Shown: in pieces, positions 53,060 to 62,115 of the stretch | Layout: every line of letters starts with the position of its first letter | How positions within the stretch are numbered: position 1 is the stretch's first letter | Origin: Peptoniphilus lacrimalis DSM 7455 | Lineage (GTDB): Bacteria > Bacillota > Clostridia > Tissierellales > Peptoniphilaceae | Length of the DNA: 64,000 nt | NCBI RefSeq assembly: GCF_000378725.1 | Contig: NZ_KB900370.1 | Location: forward strand, 1-64,000 | Reading direction: 5' to 3' | Notes under the pieces: generated by a model | Told to the model about the DNA's origin: nothing | Database searches by the model: none | What the model saw: only the letters and a program-made list of their open reading frames with translations | Translations under genes and position numbers: made by a program

Positions 53060-54418
53060 ATGAATTATCAAGAATATGCAGAATATAGAGAAAAGTTCGT
53101 TGAGATGGTAGATGAGAAAAGACTTACTGAACTTAAAAATATTCTAGCAGACTTGAATGTGGTTGACACCGCTGAAATAATTGAAGATATGGAAGATACT
53201 TATCTTTTAATTTGTTTCAGAATGTTGGCTAAAGAAAAGGGTGCTGAAGTATTCTCTTTTATGGAACCCTATGACCAAAAGAGAATAATAAATAAGATTA
53301 ATAACAGCGAGCTTGAAGAAATCCTAGATGAACTTGATTTTGATGATATGATTGATATCTTGGAAGAAATGCCTGCTAATGTTGTTACAAAAGTTCTTCA
53401 GAAATCAACTCCAGAAGAAAGAACAGAGATAAATAAATTTTTGATGTATGATAAAAATTCAGCCGGTTCCATAATGACCATAGAATATGTCTCTTTAAAA
53501 AGAGATTGGACTGTAGCAGAAGCCTTAGATCATATAAAAGAATTTGGAAAAGATAAAGAAATTATTTATACCTGTTATGTAGAAAGTGAGTATAAGCAAT
53601 TGTTAGGATTTGTTTCCTTAAGAACTCTTGTGGTGGCGGATAAGGATGCTTTGATAAATGATATTATGGAAACTGATCTGGTTTACTTTTCTACATCTGA
53701 TGATAAGGAAGAAGTTGCTCAAGCTTTCACAAGATATGGTTATATAGCAATTCCTGTTGTAGATAGAGAGCATAGACTTTGTGGTATTATAACATTCGAT
53801 GATGTCATGGATATTGTTGAAGATGAAGCGACAGAAGATATTCACAAGATGGCAGCTATTAATCCATCTGAAGATGAATATTTGGACCAAACTCCATGGC
53901 AACTGGCAAAAAATAGAATACCATGGCTTCTTATTCTTATGATTTCTGCAACATTAACTTCTGGGATAATTACAAAATATAATTTTATTTTGAGTCAGTT
54001 TTTGATTTTGTCCTCATTTATACCAATGATAACAGACACAGGAGGAAATTCAGGTTCTCAATCATCAACAGTAGTAATAAGAGCAATAGCTACTGGAGAA
54101 ATTGGATTAAGGGATGGAGTTGCTGTAATATTTAAAGAATTTAGAGTTGGTGTAATTTGTGGTGTTGTGCTTTCAGCAGTGAATTTTTTAAGATTATTGA
54201 TCTTTACACAGGCTGATATAAAAATTTCGTTTTTAGTTTCTTTAACTATTTTATGTACAGTAATTCTTTCAAAATTAATGGGAGCAATTCTTCCATTATT
54301 TGCTGAAAGAATTAATCTCGACCCTGCCATTATGGCATCGGCTTTAATAACAACTATTATTGACTCTGTAGTTTTAGTTATTTATTTTGGCTTAGCATCA
54401 ATTATACTTGGAATATAA
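53060..54418 (+). CDS. mgtE: MgtE-type magnesium transporter
   Basis: The 452-residue protein has the three MgtE parts. The acidic MgtE-N superhelix (1 to about 130) contains ELEEILDELDFDDMIDILEEMP in outline. Two CBS domains (about 135-255) include AIPVVDREHRLCGIITFDD. Five C-terminal membrane helices include PMITDTGGNSGSQSSTVVIRA, the pore signature, and an Asp in LDPAIMASALITTI. It is a Mg2+-gated Mg2+ channel/transporter. It is 10 bases after the NYN gene but probably an accessory passenger of that operon. Confidence 0.95.
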   Translation: MNYQEYAEYREKFVEMVDEKRLTELKNILADLNVVDTAEIIEDMEDTYLLICFRMLAKEKGAEVFSFMEPYDQKRIINKINNSELEEILDELDFDDMIDILEEMPANVVTKVLQKSTPEERTEINKFLMYDKNSAGSIMTIEYVSLKRDWTVAEALDHIKEFGKDKEIIYTCYVESEYKQLLGFVSLRTLVVADKDALINDIMETDLVYFSTSDDKEEVAQAFTRYGYIAIPVVDREHRLCGIITFDDVMDIVEDEATEDIHKMAAINPSEDEYLDQTPWQLAKNRIPWLLILMISATLTSGIITKYNFILSQFLILSSFIPMITDTGGNSGSQSSTVVIRAIATGEIGLRDGVAVIFKEFRVGVICGVVLSAVNFLRLLIFTQADIKISFLVSLTILCTVILSKLMGAILPLFAERINLDPAIMASALITTIIDSVVLVIYFGLASIILGI

Positions 54419-54421
54419 AAT

Positions 54422-54444
54422 AACCCGGCACTTAGCCGGGTTTT
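54422..54444. terminator. Bidirectional terminator between mgtE and the glutaredoxin-like gene
   Basis: AACCCGGC pairs perfectly with GCCGGGTT around ACTTA. On the plus strand TTTT follows, on the minus strand ATTTTAT, so it can serve both converging genes. Confidence 0.85.
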
Positions 54445-54450
54445 GATGAT

Positions 54451-54693
54451 TTATTTATTAAACTTATCCTTTAAGTAGGAAATAATATCTAATGATTCGT
54501 AAAGAGCTTCTTCACCGATAAATAGACAAGGAACTTGTTTTTTACCACCATTTTCTATTAAGTAGTTGCGAGCTTCTTTATCCTTATCAATATTAATTAA
54601 TTCCACACCACTGATGTTATTTTTTTCAATGTAGTCTTCAACTTTTTTGCAAAAGGGGCAAGTAGTGCCAACAAATAATCTTAAGTTTTCCAA
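54451..54693 (-). CDS. Glutaredoxin-like thioredoxin-fold protein
   Basis: The 80-residue protein has the redox motif CPFC at about residues 13-16 (GTTCPFCKKVEDYIE), the cis-Pro KQVPCLFIG and a C-terminal ALYESLDIISYL helix, as in NrdH/GrxC-like proteins. A thiol-disulfide role is inferred. The RBS GGAGGG is good. Convergent with mgtE; monocistronic. Confidence 0.9.
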   Translation of the reverse strand: MENLRLFVGTTCPFCKKVEDYIEKNNISGVELINIDKDKEARNYLIENGGKKQVPCLFIGEEALYESLDIISYLKDKFNK

Positions 54694-54808
54694 AAAAATC
54701 CCTCCTTAATAAATTATTACCCAAGAAAAGCACTTTTAAAAAAGTATTATCTAAGGACTTACTTAAAACTTTTATGGAAACACAAATATTTTAATTACTT
54801 ATATTTTT

Positions 54809-54817
54809 TGGTATAAT
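54809..54817 (+). promoter_or_regulatory. Extended -10 promoter of the murF-ddl-rnr-smpB operon
   Basis: TGGTATAAT, without a clear -35. The first gene starts 23 bases downstream with AAGGGGTGAT as RBS. Confidence 0.6.
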
Positions 54818-54840
54818 AGCCTTTGATAAGGGGTGATTTT

Positions 54841-55203
54841 TTGAGTTTTTTAGACAATTTTCAAACAAACTTAGATGAAATAAGAAATAATTTAAATATT
54901 ATAACAAAAAGACTTTCACAAAACACAAGAGAGATACGAGATATAGCAAAAATTAAGTTAGAGATTATAAAAGAAAAGAAAAATTTAAACAGTTTATACA
55001 AAGAATTGGGAACACATCATTACAAGCTATATAAAAATTTGGAAACCACCCTTAATGAAGATAATCAAATTGTAAAAATAGATATTTCTCTAGCAAGAAT
55101 TAAATCTTTAGAAGATTCTATAAAAAGTCAAGGAAAAGACTCTATAGATTCAGGAATTTCTGGCTTATATATAATGGATAATAAAAAAGATAATGATGAC
55201 TAA
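54841..55203 (+). CDS. Small coiled-coil protein of unknown function
   Basis: From TTG at 54841 (AAGGGGTGAT upstream) the protein has 120 residues; an in-frame TTG at 54823 precedes that RBS. It is almost entirely helical, with heptad-like spacing (IRNNLNIITKRLSQNTREIRDIAKIK, split in two here) and no membrane segment or cysteine. I do not recognise a family. It heads an operon leading to murF and ddl and overlaps the hydrolase gene by 11 bases, so an envelope-related or scaffolding role is possible. Confidence 0.65.
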   Translation: MSFLDNFQTNLDEIRNNLNIITKRLSQNTREIRDIAKIKLEIIKEKKNLNSLYKELGTHHYKLYKNLETTLNEDNQIVKIDISLARIKSLEDSIKSQGKDSIDSGISGLYIMDNKKDNDD

Positions 55204-55969
55204 TATAAAAAAATCTTTTGTAAAAATTAAAAATATTGATACAGCCTACATTAAAAGGCAGGGCGGAGAAAAAGTTGCCCTTGTTCTACATGGCTGGGGA
55301 GCAAATATAGAATCTGTTATGCCTATAATTAATTCTATACCACCTTCTTATACAGTCTATGCTTATGACGGACCGGGTTTTGGAGATAGTGAGAATCCGG
55401 ATTATGTATATGGAACTTATGATTATTATGAATTTTTGAAAGAATTTTGTAGGCAATTTGATATTAAAAAGGCGAGTTTCATAGGTCATTCTTTTGGGGG
55501 CAAAACTTTAACGATTTTAGGTTCAAGAGATAAAGATTTAGTGGAAAAACTCATCTTAATTGATGCCTCAGGAATTATCCCTAAAAGAAAACTTTCATAT
55601 TATGTTAAGGTATATACTTTTAAAACTTTAAAAAAATTATATTTATTGACCCATAAAAATGACAAAAATGCTTTGGAAAAATTTTATAAAAATCACGGCT
55701 CTGATGATTATCAAAATTCACAAGGGATTATGAGAAAAGTTTTTGTAAAAGTGGTGAATGAATCGACTTTAAAAGAGCTATCTGCAATAAAAGCCCAAAC
55801 TCTTTTACTTTGGGGAGATAAGGACGATGCTACACCTCTTTATATGGGAAAAATTTTTGAAAAAGAAATAGAAAACTCTGGTCTTGTGGTTTTAAATGGT
55901 GGTCATTTTTCATATATTGATGATTTTGGAACTTTTAGGGCTGTCATTAATTCATTTTTAGGAGAATAG
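55193..55969 (+). CDS. Alpha/beta-hydrolase
   Basis: The 258-residue protein has LHGWGANIESV (oxyanion region), the nucleophile elbow GHSFGGKT with Ser at about 99, Asp in LWGDKDDATP and His in GGHFSYID, a complete catalytic triad. It has no signal peptide. Its place directly before murF in the operon is suggestive but gives no substrate. Start ATG at 55193 or the next ATG at 55196. Confidence 0.88.
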   Translation: MMTNIKKSFVKIKNIDTAYIKRQGGEKVALVLHGWGANIESVMPIINSIPPSYTVYAYDGPGFGDSENPDYVYGTYDYYEFLKEFCRQFDIKKASFIGHSFGGKTLTILGSRDKDLVEKLILIDASGIIPKRKLSYYVKVYTFKTLKKLYLLTHKNDKNALEKFYKNHGSDDYQNSQGIMRKVFVKVVNESTLKELSAIKAQTLLLWGDKDDATPLYMGKIFEKEIENSGLVVLNGGHFSYIDDFGTFRAVINSFLGE

Positions 55970-55972
55970 GAA

Positions 55973-57505
55973 ATGATAATATTTTATTTGTGCGAATTTA
56001 TAATTATATGTATTGGCTTATATTTTTCTTATTACAGGAGCAATTATCCAATTCATATGTTGCAACTTGAAGGTTATGATAATAAGGAATACAAAAATTG
56101 GATAAGGGAAAATAAAGACCATGTTAGTAAATTTTTCTACAGCAAAAATTATAAGTCAAAAACTCCTTTGGTATGGACTGACAGGGCAAAAAGGCTTTTA
56201 AAGACTCACAAACTTGTAAATTTCATATGCTTTCTTATAGGGGCAATAATTACTGATATAATATATGAAAATACAAAATCTTATTTAAGCCTTATAGGAC
56301 TAATAATTTTTTCACTATTGATTTATTATTTCCAATATGTTTTGTTACTGATTTCAAATGCTATAAGAAAACCCAAGGAAGAAAAAATTAATCTTGGTTT
56401 TTATCTTCAAGCTCAAGAAAAAATAAAGACCCTAAAAAAGGAAAGTGGACTGAAAGTTTTAGGAATTACAGGTTCTTTTGGCAAAACATCAGTTAAATTT
56501 ATCAGTGATACAATTTTAAAAGAAAAATATAGGACTAAAAATACTCCATCATCATTTAATACACCCATGGGACTTTCTAAGGTAATAAATAATGAATTAG
56601 ATAAAAATCATGAAGTTTTTATTGCTGAATTAGGGGCAAAACAAAAGGGTGAAATTGATGAAGTTGCAAAGCTTGTTTCTCCTGATATTGGAATTATTAC
56701 TGCTGTAGGGCCAACTCATATGCACCTATTTAAAACTATAGAAAATATTCAAAATACCAAGTATGAATTAATTGAAGATTTACCTGAAGATGGGATTGCC
56801 ATTTTTAATTATGATAATGATTATGTCAAACCCTTAGCTGATAAGACAAAGAAAAAAACTTATCGTTACGGAATTAAGGATATAGAAAAACTTGATGTCT
56901 ATGCAAAAGATATAAGGGTTAATGAGAAAGGTTCAACTTTTACTCTTGGCATAAAGGGATTAGGAGAAATTTCCTGTTCATCAGTTCTTTTAGGAATTCA
57001 TAATATTTCTAATTTGCTTGCAGGAGCAAGTGCAGCTTATGTTTTAGGTCTTAATTTAGAACAAATAAAAAATGGCATAGAGAAAGTTAAGGCTGTGGAA
57101 CACAGACTAAATATTGTGCCATCACCTGCTGGATATGTAGTAATTGATGATGCCTTTAATTCCAATCCTGTAGGTTTTCGTGCCGCTCTTAGTGTTATAG
57201 ATGAATTTAAAGAAGGTAAAAAAATAATTATTACACCAGGAATGGTAGAACTTGGAGCAATTGAAGAAGAGGAAAATTATAAAATTGGTATAGAAATTGC
57301 AAAAGTCTGCGATTATGTAATTCTTGTAGGACAAAAGATTTCTGCTCCGATAAAAAGAGCTTTGATAGATAATAATTTTAACGAAGATAGGATATTTACA
57401 GTAAAAAGTCTTAATGATGGCACAAGTAAATTAGTAGAAATCGCCAAAGCTGGCGATGTAGTTTTATTTGAAAATGACTTGCCTGATAATTATAACGAGG
57501 AGTGA
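55973..57505 (+). CDS. murF: MurF-type UDP-MurNAc-tripeptide D-Ala-D-Ala ligase with N-terminal membrane region
   Basis: The 510-residue protein starts with about 135 residues holding hydrophobic helices (1-19, about 82-95 and 103-125), not present in classical MurF (about 450). The Mur ligase part follows: P-loop GITGSFGKTSVKFI, NTPSSFNTPMGLS, ELGAKQKGEIDE, GPTHMHLFKTIENI and DDAFNSNPVGFRAAL with the C-terminal domain. MurF joins D-Ala-D-Ala to the UDP-MurNAc-peptide. ddl, directly downstream, makes that dipeptide, which supports the call. The membrane region may tether it near MraY; that is inference. Confidence 0.87.
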   Translation: MIIFYLCEFIIICIGLYFSYYRSNYPIHMLQLEGYDNKEYKNWIRENKDHVSKFFYSKNYKSKTPLVWTDRAKRLLKTHKLVNFICFLIGAIITDIIYENTKSYLSLIGLIIFSLLIYYFQYVLLLISNAIRKPKEEKINLGFYLQAQEKIKTLKKESGLKVLGITGSFGKTSVKFISDTILKEKYRTKNTPSSFNTPMGLSKVINNELDKNHEVFIAELGAKQKGEIDEVAKLVSPDIGIITAVGPTHMHLFKTIENIQNTKYELIEDLPEDGIAIFNYDNDYVKPLADKTKKKTYRYGIKDIEKLDVYAKDIRVNEKGSTFTLGIKGLGEISCSSVLLGIHNISNLLAGASAAYVLGLNLEQIKNGIEKVKAVEHRLNIVPSPAGYVVIDDAFNSNPVGFRAALSVIDEFKEGKKIIITPGMVELGAIEEEENYKIGIEIAKVCDYVILVGQKISAPIKRALIDNNFNEDRIFTVKSLNDGTSKLVEIAKAGDVVLFENDLPDNYNEE

Positions 57506-57509
57506 TTTT

Positions 57510-58682
57510 ATGTTTAATGTGGCTGTAGTTTTTGGAGGAATATCTGTGGAACATGAAGTTTCAGTTATCACAGGTCTTCAAGTTATTGAAAATTTAGATA
57601 AGGAGCAATTCAACCCGATTCCAATATATATATCTAAGGAAGGTAGATTTTATAGCGGTGAAATGTTAAAAGATTTCAAGACCTATAAAGAAGGAAAATA
57701 TAGAGAAGCTACTGAAGTTTTTATAATTCCTCAAAAAGGAGATAGGTTTTTATATTCTACAAAGGTAGTGGGCGGAATATTTAAAAAAACCCATACAGAA
57801 AATTATATTTATGCAAGAATTGATGCAATATTTCCAGCCCTTCACGGAACTTTTGGCGAAGATGGAGCTATCCAAGGGCTTTTTGAATATATGAATATAC
57901 CTTATGTAGGCTGTGGAGTTTTGGCAGGAGCCTGTGGTATGGATAAAGTTATTATGAAGGATATATTTAAAGCAAATAATATTCCTGTAGTTGATTATAC
58001 TTATTTTTACAGAAGTGAGCTTAAAGATTTACAAAGTGTTCTAAAAAAATGTGAAAAATTAGGGTATCCATTAATTGTAAAACCAGCTAATCTTGGTTCT
58101 TCTATTGGCATTTCAAAAGTTAAAGATACTCTTGAACTTACTAAGGCTTTAGAAGTGGCATCAAATTATGATAAGAAAATAATAGTTGAAAAGTGCCTTA
58201 CAGACCATAGAGAAATAAATGTTGCTGTTTTAGGTGACCAAGATGATTTAAAAGTTTCAGCTTGTGAAGAACCTATTACAGCAGAAGATATTTTAACCTA
58301 TGGTGATAAATATGTGGGTTCATCAAAAACAAAGATGGCTTCACAAGAAAATCAAAAGAAAAAACTTCCTGCAGATTTGTCAAAAGAAGTGCATAATAAA
58401 ATCTGCCAATTGGCTAAAGAATCATTTAAGGCAATTGATGCAACAGGAGTTTCAAGAATAGACTTTTTGCTAAAAAATGATGAAGTTTATGTAAATGAAA
58501 TAAATACTTTGCCGGGTTCTATTGCATTTTATTTATTTGAAGTAGAAGGATTATCTTTTAAAGATTTACTTACAAAACTCTTAGAAATTGCTATTAAACG
58601 ATTTAAAGAAAAAGAAGAAAATGTGTACTCTTATGATTCAAATCTCTTTAACAAGACAAGTTATGGAGCAAAAATTAAATGA
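57510..58682 (+). CDS. ddl: D-alanine-D-alanine ligase
   Basis: From the ATG at 57510 (RBS GAGGAG) the protein has 390 residues. Motifs: VVFGGISVEHEVSVITG, PALHGTFGEDGAIQGL, PYVGCGVLAGACGMDK, PLIVKPANLGSSIGISK and NEINTLPGSIAFYLFE. The ligand-selecting position is in the ordinary Ddl context, with no clear sign of D-Ala-D-Lac type. It feeds MurF encoded 4 bases upstream and overlaps rnr by 4 bases. Confidence 0.95.
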   Translation: MFNVAVVFGGISVEHEVSVITGLQVIENLDKEQFNPIPIYISKEGRFYSGEMLKDFKTYKEGKYREATEVFIIPQKGDRFLYSTKVVGGIFKKTHTENYIYARIDAIFPALHGTFGEDGAIQGLFEYMNIPYVGCGVLAGACGMDKVIMKDIFKANNIPVVDYTYFYRSELKDLQSVLKKCEKLGYPLIVKPANLGSSIGISKVKDTLELTKALEVASNYDKKIIVEKCLTDHREINVAVLGDQDDLKVSACEEPITAEDILTYGDKYVGSSKTKMASQENQKKKLPADLSKEVHNKICQLAKESFKAIDATGVSRIDFLLKNDEVYVNEINTLPGSIAFYLFEVEGLSFKDLLTKLLEIAIKRFKEKEENVYSYDSNLFNKTSYGAKIK

Positions 58683-60793
58683 TTAAAGAAAAGATTTTAG
58701 AAGTAATTAAAAATTCAAAACCTCAGACAAAAGAAGATTTGGCAAAAGTTTTTAATATAAAAAAAAGAGATAGAGAAAATTTTTATTTTTTGTTGGAAAA
58801 CCTTCAAAGACAAGGCTTGGTCTTTGAAGACAAAAAAGCTAAGCTGATATTTGTAGACAACAAGACATATTTCTTTGGAAAAATCCAAACTTCTAAAAAG
58901 GGTTTTGGATTTCTAATTACTGAAAATCTGGACGAAGATATTTATATTTCTGAAGAAAATTTAAATTTTGCCTTAAATTGCGATGATGTAATTGTAAAAA
59001 AATATAAGGATTCTTCAGGTTCAAAACCAGAAGGTAAAGTAGTTTTTATAGTCGAAAGAGTTAATCAAAAAGTTGTTGGAATTTTTCAAGCTACAAAAAA
59101 TTTTGGTTTTGTAGTTGCAGATGATGCAAAATTTGCTACCGACATATATATTCCTAAAAAACGTATGAATGGAGCAAAAAATGGTCAAAAAGTTTTAGTA
59201 AAAATAGACAAATGGCCAAGCCCTGGCAAAAAACCAGAAGGAAGAGTCCTTGAAATTTTAGGATATCCTGATGAACCACATGTAGATATTTTATCTGTGG
59301 CAAAATCACTTGATATTCCTATGGAATTTTCAAAAACAGTAAAACGAGAAGCAAAATCACTGGAAACTTCAGTACAAGCTGAAGAAATTAAATCTAGACT
59401 AGATCTAAGAGATAAATTAATTTTCACAATTGATGGAGCAGATTCGAAAGATTTTGATGATGCAGTAAGTCTTGAAATATTAGAAAATGGAAATTATCTT
59501 TTAGGTGTTCATATTGCAGATGTGGCTCACTATGTAAAAGAAGATAGCCCCATAGATGAAGAAGCATTTTTAAGAGGAAATTCAGTTTACCTTTTAAATA
59601 AAGTAATTCCTATGCTACCCTTTGAACTTTCAAATGGAATATGTTCATTAAATGAAGGAGTAGATAGGTTGACCCTATCTTGCATAATGGAAGTAGATAA
59701 AAAAGGTCAAGTTATTAATAAAAAAATATGTGAGTCAGTAATTAATTCTAAAAAAAGACTTGTTTATGATTATGTTTCAGATTATTTAGAGGATGGAGTA
59801 TCAGATGATTCTCTGATTGGACTTGAGGAAACATTAAAAAATATGTATGAGCTTTCCAAAATTTTGCAGGAGAAAAGAAGAGAAATGGGCTCCATAGATT
59901 TTGAAGTTCCAGAGGCTTTAATTAAGGTAACAGAAGACGGATGGCCTACAGAAATTTTAAGAAGAGAGAGAAGATCTGCCAACAAATTAATAGAAGATTT
60001 TATGCTTCTTGCAAATACAAGTGTTGCAGAATATTTTTTTAAGTTTGAAATCCCATTCTTATATAGAATTCACGAAAAACCAAGAGAAGAAAAAATCCAA
60101 GAATTAAATTCCTATCTTAGACCCTTAGGCTACATGGCAAATTTTGGAAGTGAAATAAAATCAAGAGATATACAAAAACTTCTAAAAAAAGTTCAGGGTA
60201 AAAAAGAAGAATTATTTATCTCAACTATGGCGTTAAGAGCTATGGCAAAGGCAAGATACTCACCCAAAAATGATATTCACTTTGGTCTTTGTTTTCAATA
60301 TTATACTCATTTCACCTCTCCAATCAGAAGATATGCAGATTTGACTGTTCATAGAATAATAAAAGATTTTTTGAGAGGGGATTTGTCAAAGAATAAAGTC
60401 AAGAAATTAAAAGATGAGTTGCAAGGAATAAGTGAGCATATTTCAGCGACAGAAAGAGTTGCACAAGAAGCTGAAAGACAAGTTGAATCTATCAAAATGG
60501 CGGAATATATGTCTGATAGAATCGGCAATAAATATAATGGAATTATTTCTGGAATAACAAATTTTGGAATTTTTGTAGAATTAGAAAATTTAATTGAAGG
60601 ATTAGTTTCTTACAAAACCATGAAAGGATTTTATGAATTTGACCCCGTAAATTATAGGGCGGTAGATGTTGATACAAAAAATTCTTTTGGAATTGGTGAT
60701 TTAGTTACAATTAAAGTGGTAAATGTAAATTTAACTTTAGGCAAGATAGATTTTGAATTAGAAAGTGATGATAATGAAAAAGAAGAAGGCTGA
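58679..60793 (+). CDS. rnr: Ribonuclease R
   Basis: The 704-residue protein has an N-terminal winged helix, two cold-shock domains ([16 protein letters not shown] and [15 protein letters not shown]), the RNB catalytic domain with [16 protein letters not shown] (catalytic Asp cluster) and [16 protein letters not shown], and a C-terminal S1 domain. It is a processive 3'-5' exonuclease and a known partner of SmpB/tmRNA in trans-translation, and smpB is the next gene. Confidence 0.96.
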   Translation: MIKEKILEVIKNSKPQTKEDLAKVFNIKKRDRENFYFLLENLQRQGLVFEDKKAKLIFVDNKTYFFGKIQTSKKGFGFLITENLDEDIYISEENLNFALNCDDVIVKKYKDSSGSKPEGKVVFIVERVNQKVVGIFQATKNFGFVVADDAKFATDIYIPKKRMNGAKNGQKVLVKIDKWPSPGKKPEGRVLEILGYPDEPHVDILSVAKSLDIPMEFSKTVKREAKSLETSVQAEEIKSRLDLRDKLIFTIDGADSKDFDDAVSLEILENGNYLLGVHIADVAHYVKEDSPIDEEAFLRGNSVYLLNKVIPMLPFELSNGICSLNEGVDRLTLSCIMEVDKKGQVINKKICESVINSKKRLVYDYVSDYLEDGVSDDSLIGLEETLKNMYELSKILQEKRREMGSIDFEVPEALIKVTEDGWPTEILRRERRSANKLIEDFMLLANTSVAEYFFKFEIPFLYRIHEKPREEKIQELNSYLRPLGYMANFGSEIKSRDIQKLLKKVQGKKEELFISTMALRAMAKARYSPKNDIHFGLCFQYYTHFTSPIRRYADLTVHRIIKDFLRGDLSKNKVKKLKDELQGISEHISATERVAQEAERQVESIKMAEYMSDRIGNKYNGIISGITNFGIFVELENLIEGLVSYKTMKGFYEFDPVNYRAVDVDTKNSFGIGDLVTIKVVNVNLTLGKIDFELESDDNEKEEG

Positions 60794-61235
60794 TGCAAAT
60801 AATTTAAGTCAAAATAAAAAAGCAAGGCATGAATATTTCATAGAAGATATTTATGAAGCAGGCATAGAACTTAAAGGTACAGAAGTTAAATCAATAAGAA
60901 ATGGTTCAGCTAATATAAAAGATGCTTTTTGTCAGATAAAAAATGGAGAAATGTTTATTTATAATATGCATGTCGCCCCCTATGAAGAAGGGAATATTTA
61001 TAATGTTGACCCATTAAGAACAAGAAAATTACTTCTTCACAAAAAAGAGATAAGAAAGCTTGAAAAAATAAAGAACCTTCAAGGTTATTCTATAATACCC
61101 TTGCGTCTATATCTAAGTAAAGGCAGAGTCAAAGCTGAAATAGCAACAGCTAAAGGTAAAAAACTATATGACAAAAGAGCGGACATGGCAAAAAAAGAAG
61201 TTCAAAAAAGATTGAGAGAAAAAATAGATTATTAA
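60774..61235 (+). CDS. smpB: SsrA-binding protein SmpB
   Basis: From the ATG at 60774 the protein has 153 residues; ATG 60768 and GTG 60765 are alternatives. Motifs: [47 protein letters not shown] and the basic C-terminal tail [14 protein letters not shown]. It brings tmRNA to stalled ribosomes. It overlaps rnr by 20 bases. The tmRNA gene is not in this window. Confidence 0.96.
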   Translation: MKKKKADANNLSQNKKARHEYFIEDIYEAGIELKGTEVKSIRNGSANIKDAFCQIKNGEMFIYNMHVAPYEEGNIYNVDPLRTRKLLLHKKEIRKLEKIKNLQGYSIIPLRLYLSKGRVKAEIATAKGKKLYDKRADMAKKEVQKRLREKIDY

Positions 61236-61262
61236 TCTAAATATAAATTTTTTGAAAATTAT

Positions 61263-61290
61263 GAGATTTGAATCATCAAGTCTCTTTTTT
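61263..61290 (+). terminator. Terminator after smpB
   Basis: GAGATTTGA pairs with TCAAGTCTC (one G-U) around ATCA, followed by six T. Confidence 0.85.
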
Positions 61291-61320
61291 AATGTATAAA
61301 AATACATTTTTAAGTGTATG

Positions 61321-61356
61321 GATAGTCAATATTTTCCTTTTGTCTGTTAGACTATC
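61321..61356. repeat. Inverted repeat upstream of the ABC exporter genes
   Basis: GATAGTC (61321-61327) and GACTATC (61350-61356) are perfect inverted arms 22 bases apart; a smaller GTCT-GTT-AGAC lies at the right arm. They precede the promoter at 61381 and could be a regulator site, but no regulator gene is adjacent. Confidence 0.4.
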
Positions 61357-61380
61357 AGTTTAATTTTTTATAAAATTCTG

Positions 61381-61389
61381 TGTTATAAT
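61381..61389 (+). promoter_or_regulatory. Extended -10 promoter of the ABC ATPase/FtsX-like permease operon
   Basis: TGTTATAAT, identical to those at 6016 and 42250; the start codon follows 17 bases later with AGGGTGAT as RBS, so the leader is very short. Confidence 0.6.
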
Positions 61390-61406
61390 TAAATCAGGGT
61401 GATACT

Positions 61407-62108
61407 ATGGCTTTTATTGAAGTTATTAATATGTCAAAGGTTTACAAAGCTGGAGAAACTTCCATTGTTGCCAATGACTCTTTGACTTTTCAGATAGAAA
61501 AAAATGAGTTTGCTATTATCTTAGGACCATCTGGCGCAGGTAAGTCGACTTTTCTTAATATTTTAGGGGGAATGGATAAGCCTACTGATGGGGAAATTAT
61601 AGTAGACGGAAAAGAAATTTCAAAATATACAGATAGAGAATTAACTACATATAGAAGGAATGTGATGGCATTTGTTTTTCAATTTTATAATTTGATACCT
61701 AATTTAACTGCACTTGAAAATGTTGAATTAGCCACTCAAATAGTTAAAAATGCAAAGGATCCTCTTGAAGTTTTAAAATCTGTTGGTCTTGAGAATAGGA
61801 TAAATAATTTTCCATCACAATTATCAGGTGGGGAGCAACAAAGGGTTTCTATAGCTAGAGCAATTTCAAAAAATCCCAAACTTTTATTATGTGATGAACC
61901 GACTGGTGCTCTTGATTATAAGACTGGTAAACAAATTTTGACTCTATTACAAGATTTAACAAGAAATACTGATACTACTGTGGTTGTTATAACTCACAAC
62001 AGTGCTATTGCTCCTTGTGCAGATAGGGTTATTGAGATAACAGATGCAAAGGTAAAAAATATTTCAATAAATAAAGAGCCGAAAAAAATTAGCCAAATAG
62101 AATGGTAG
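61407..62108 (+). CDS. ABC transporter ATPase (MacB/LolD/FtsE type)
   Basis: The 233-residue protein has Walker A GPSGAGKST, VFQFYNLIPNLTALENVELA (typical of the MacB/LolD group), signature LSGGEQQRVSIARAI, Walker B LLCDEPTGALDY and switch VITHN. It lies 7 bases before a large FtsX-like permease gene, its obvious partner. Such exporters handle peptides, lipoproteins or antibiotics; the substrate is unknown. Confidence 0.92.
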   Translation: MAFIEVINMSKVYKAGETSIVANDSLTFQIEKNEFAIILGPSGAGKSTFLNILGGMDKPTDGEIIVDGKEISKYTDRELTTYRRNVMAFVFQFYNLIPNLTALENVELATQIVKNAKDPLEVLKSVGLENRINNFPSQLSGGEQQRVSIARAISKNPKLLLCDEPTGALDYKTGKQILTLLQDLTRNTDTTVVVITHNSAIAPCADRVIEITDAKVKNISINKEPKKISQIEW

Positions 62109-62115
62109 TGATCTT

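Noticed and set aside
61236-61406. tmRNA gene next to smpB
   Set aside because: The interval is only 170 bases, holds a terminator and promoter, and shows no tRNA-like ends or tag sequence.
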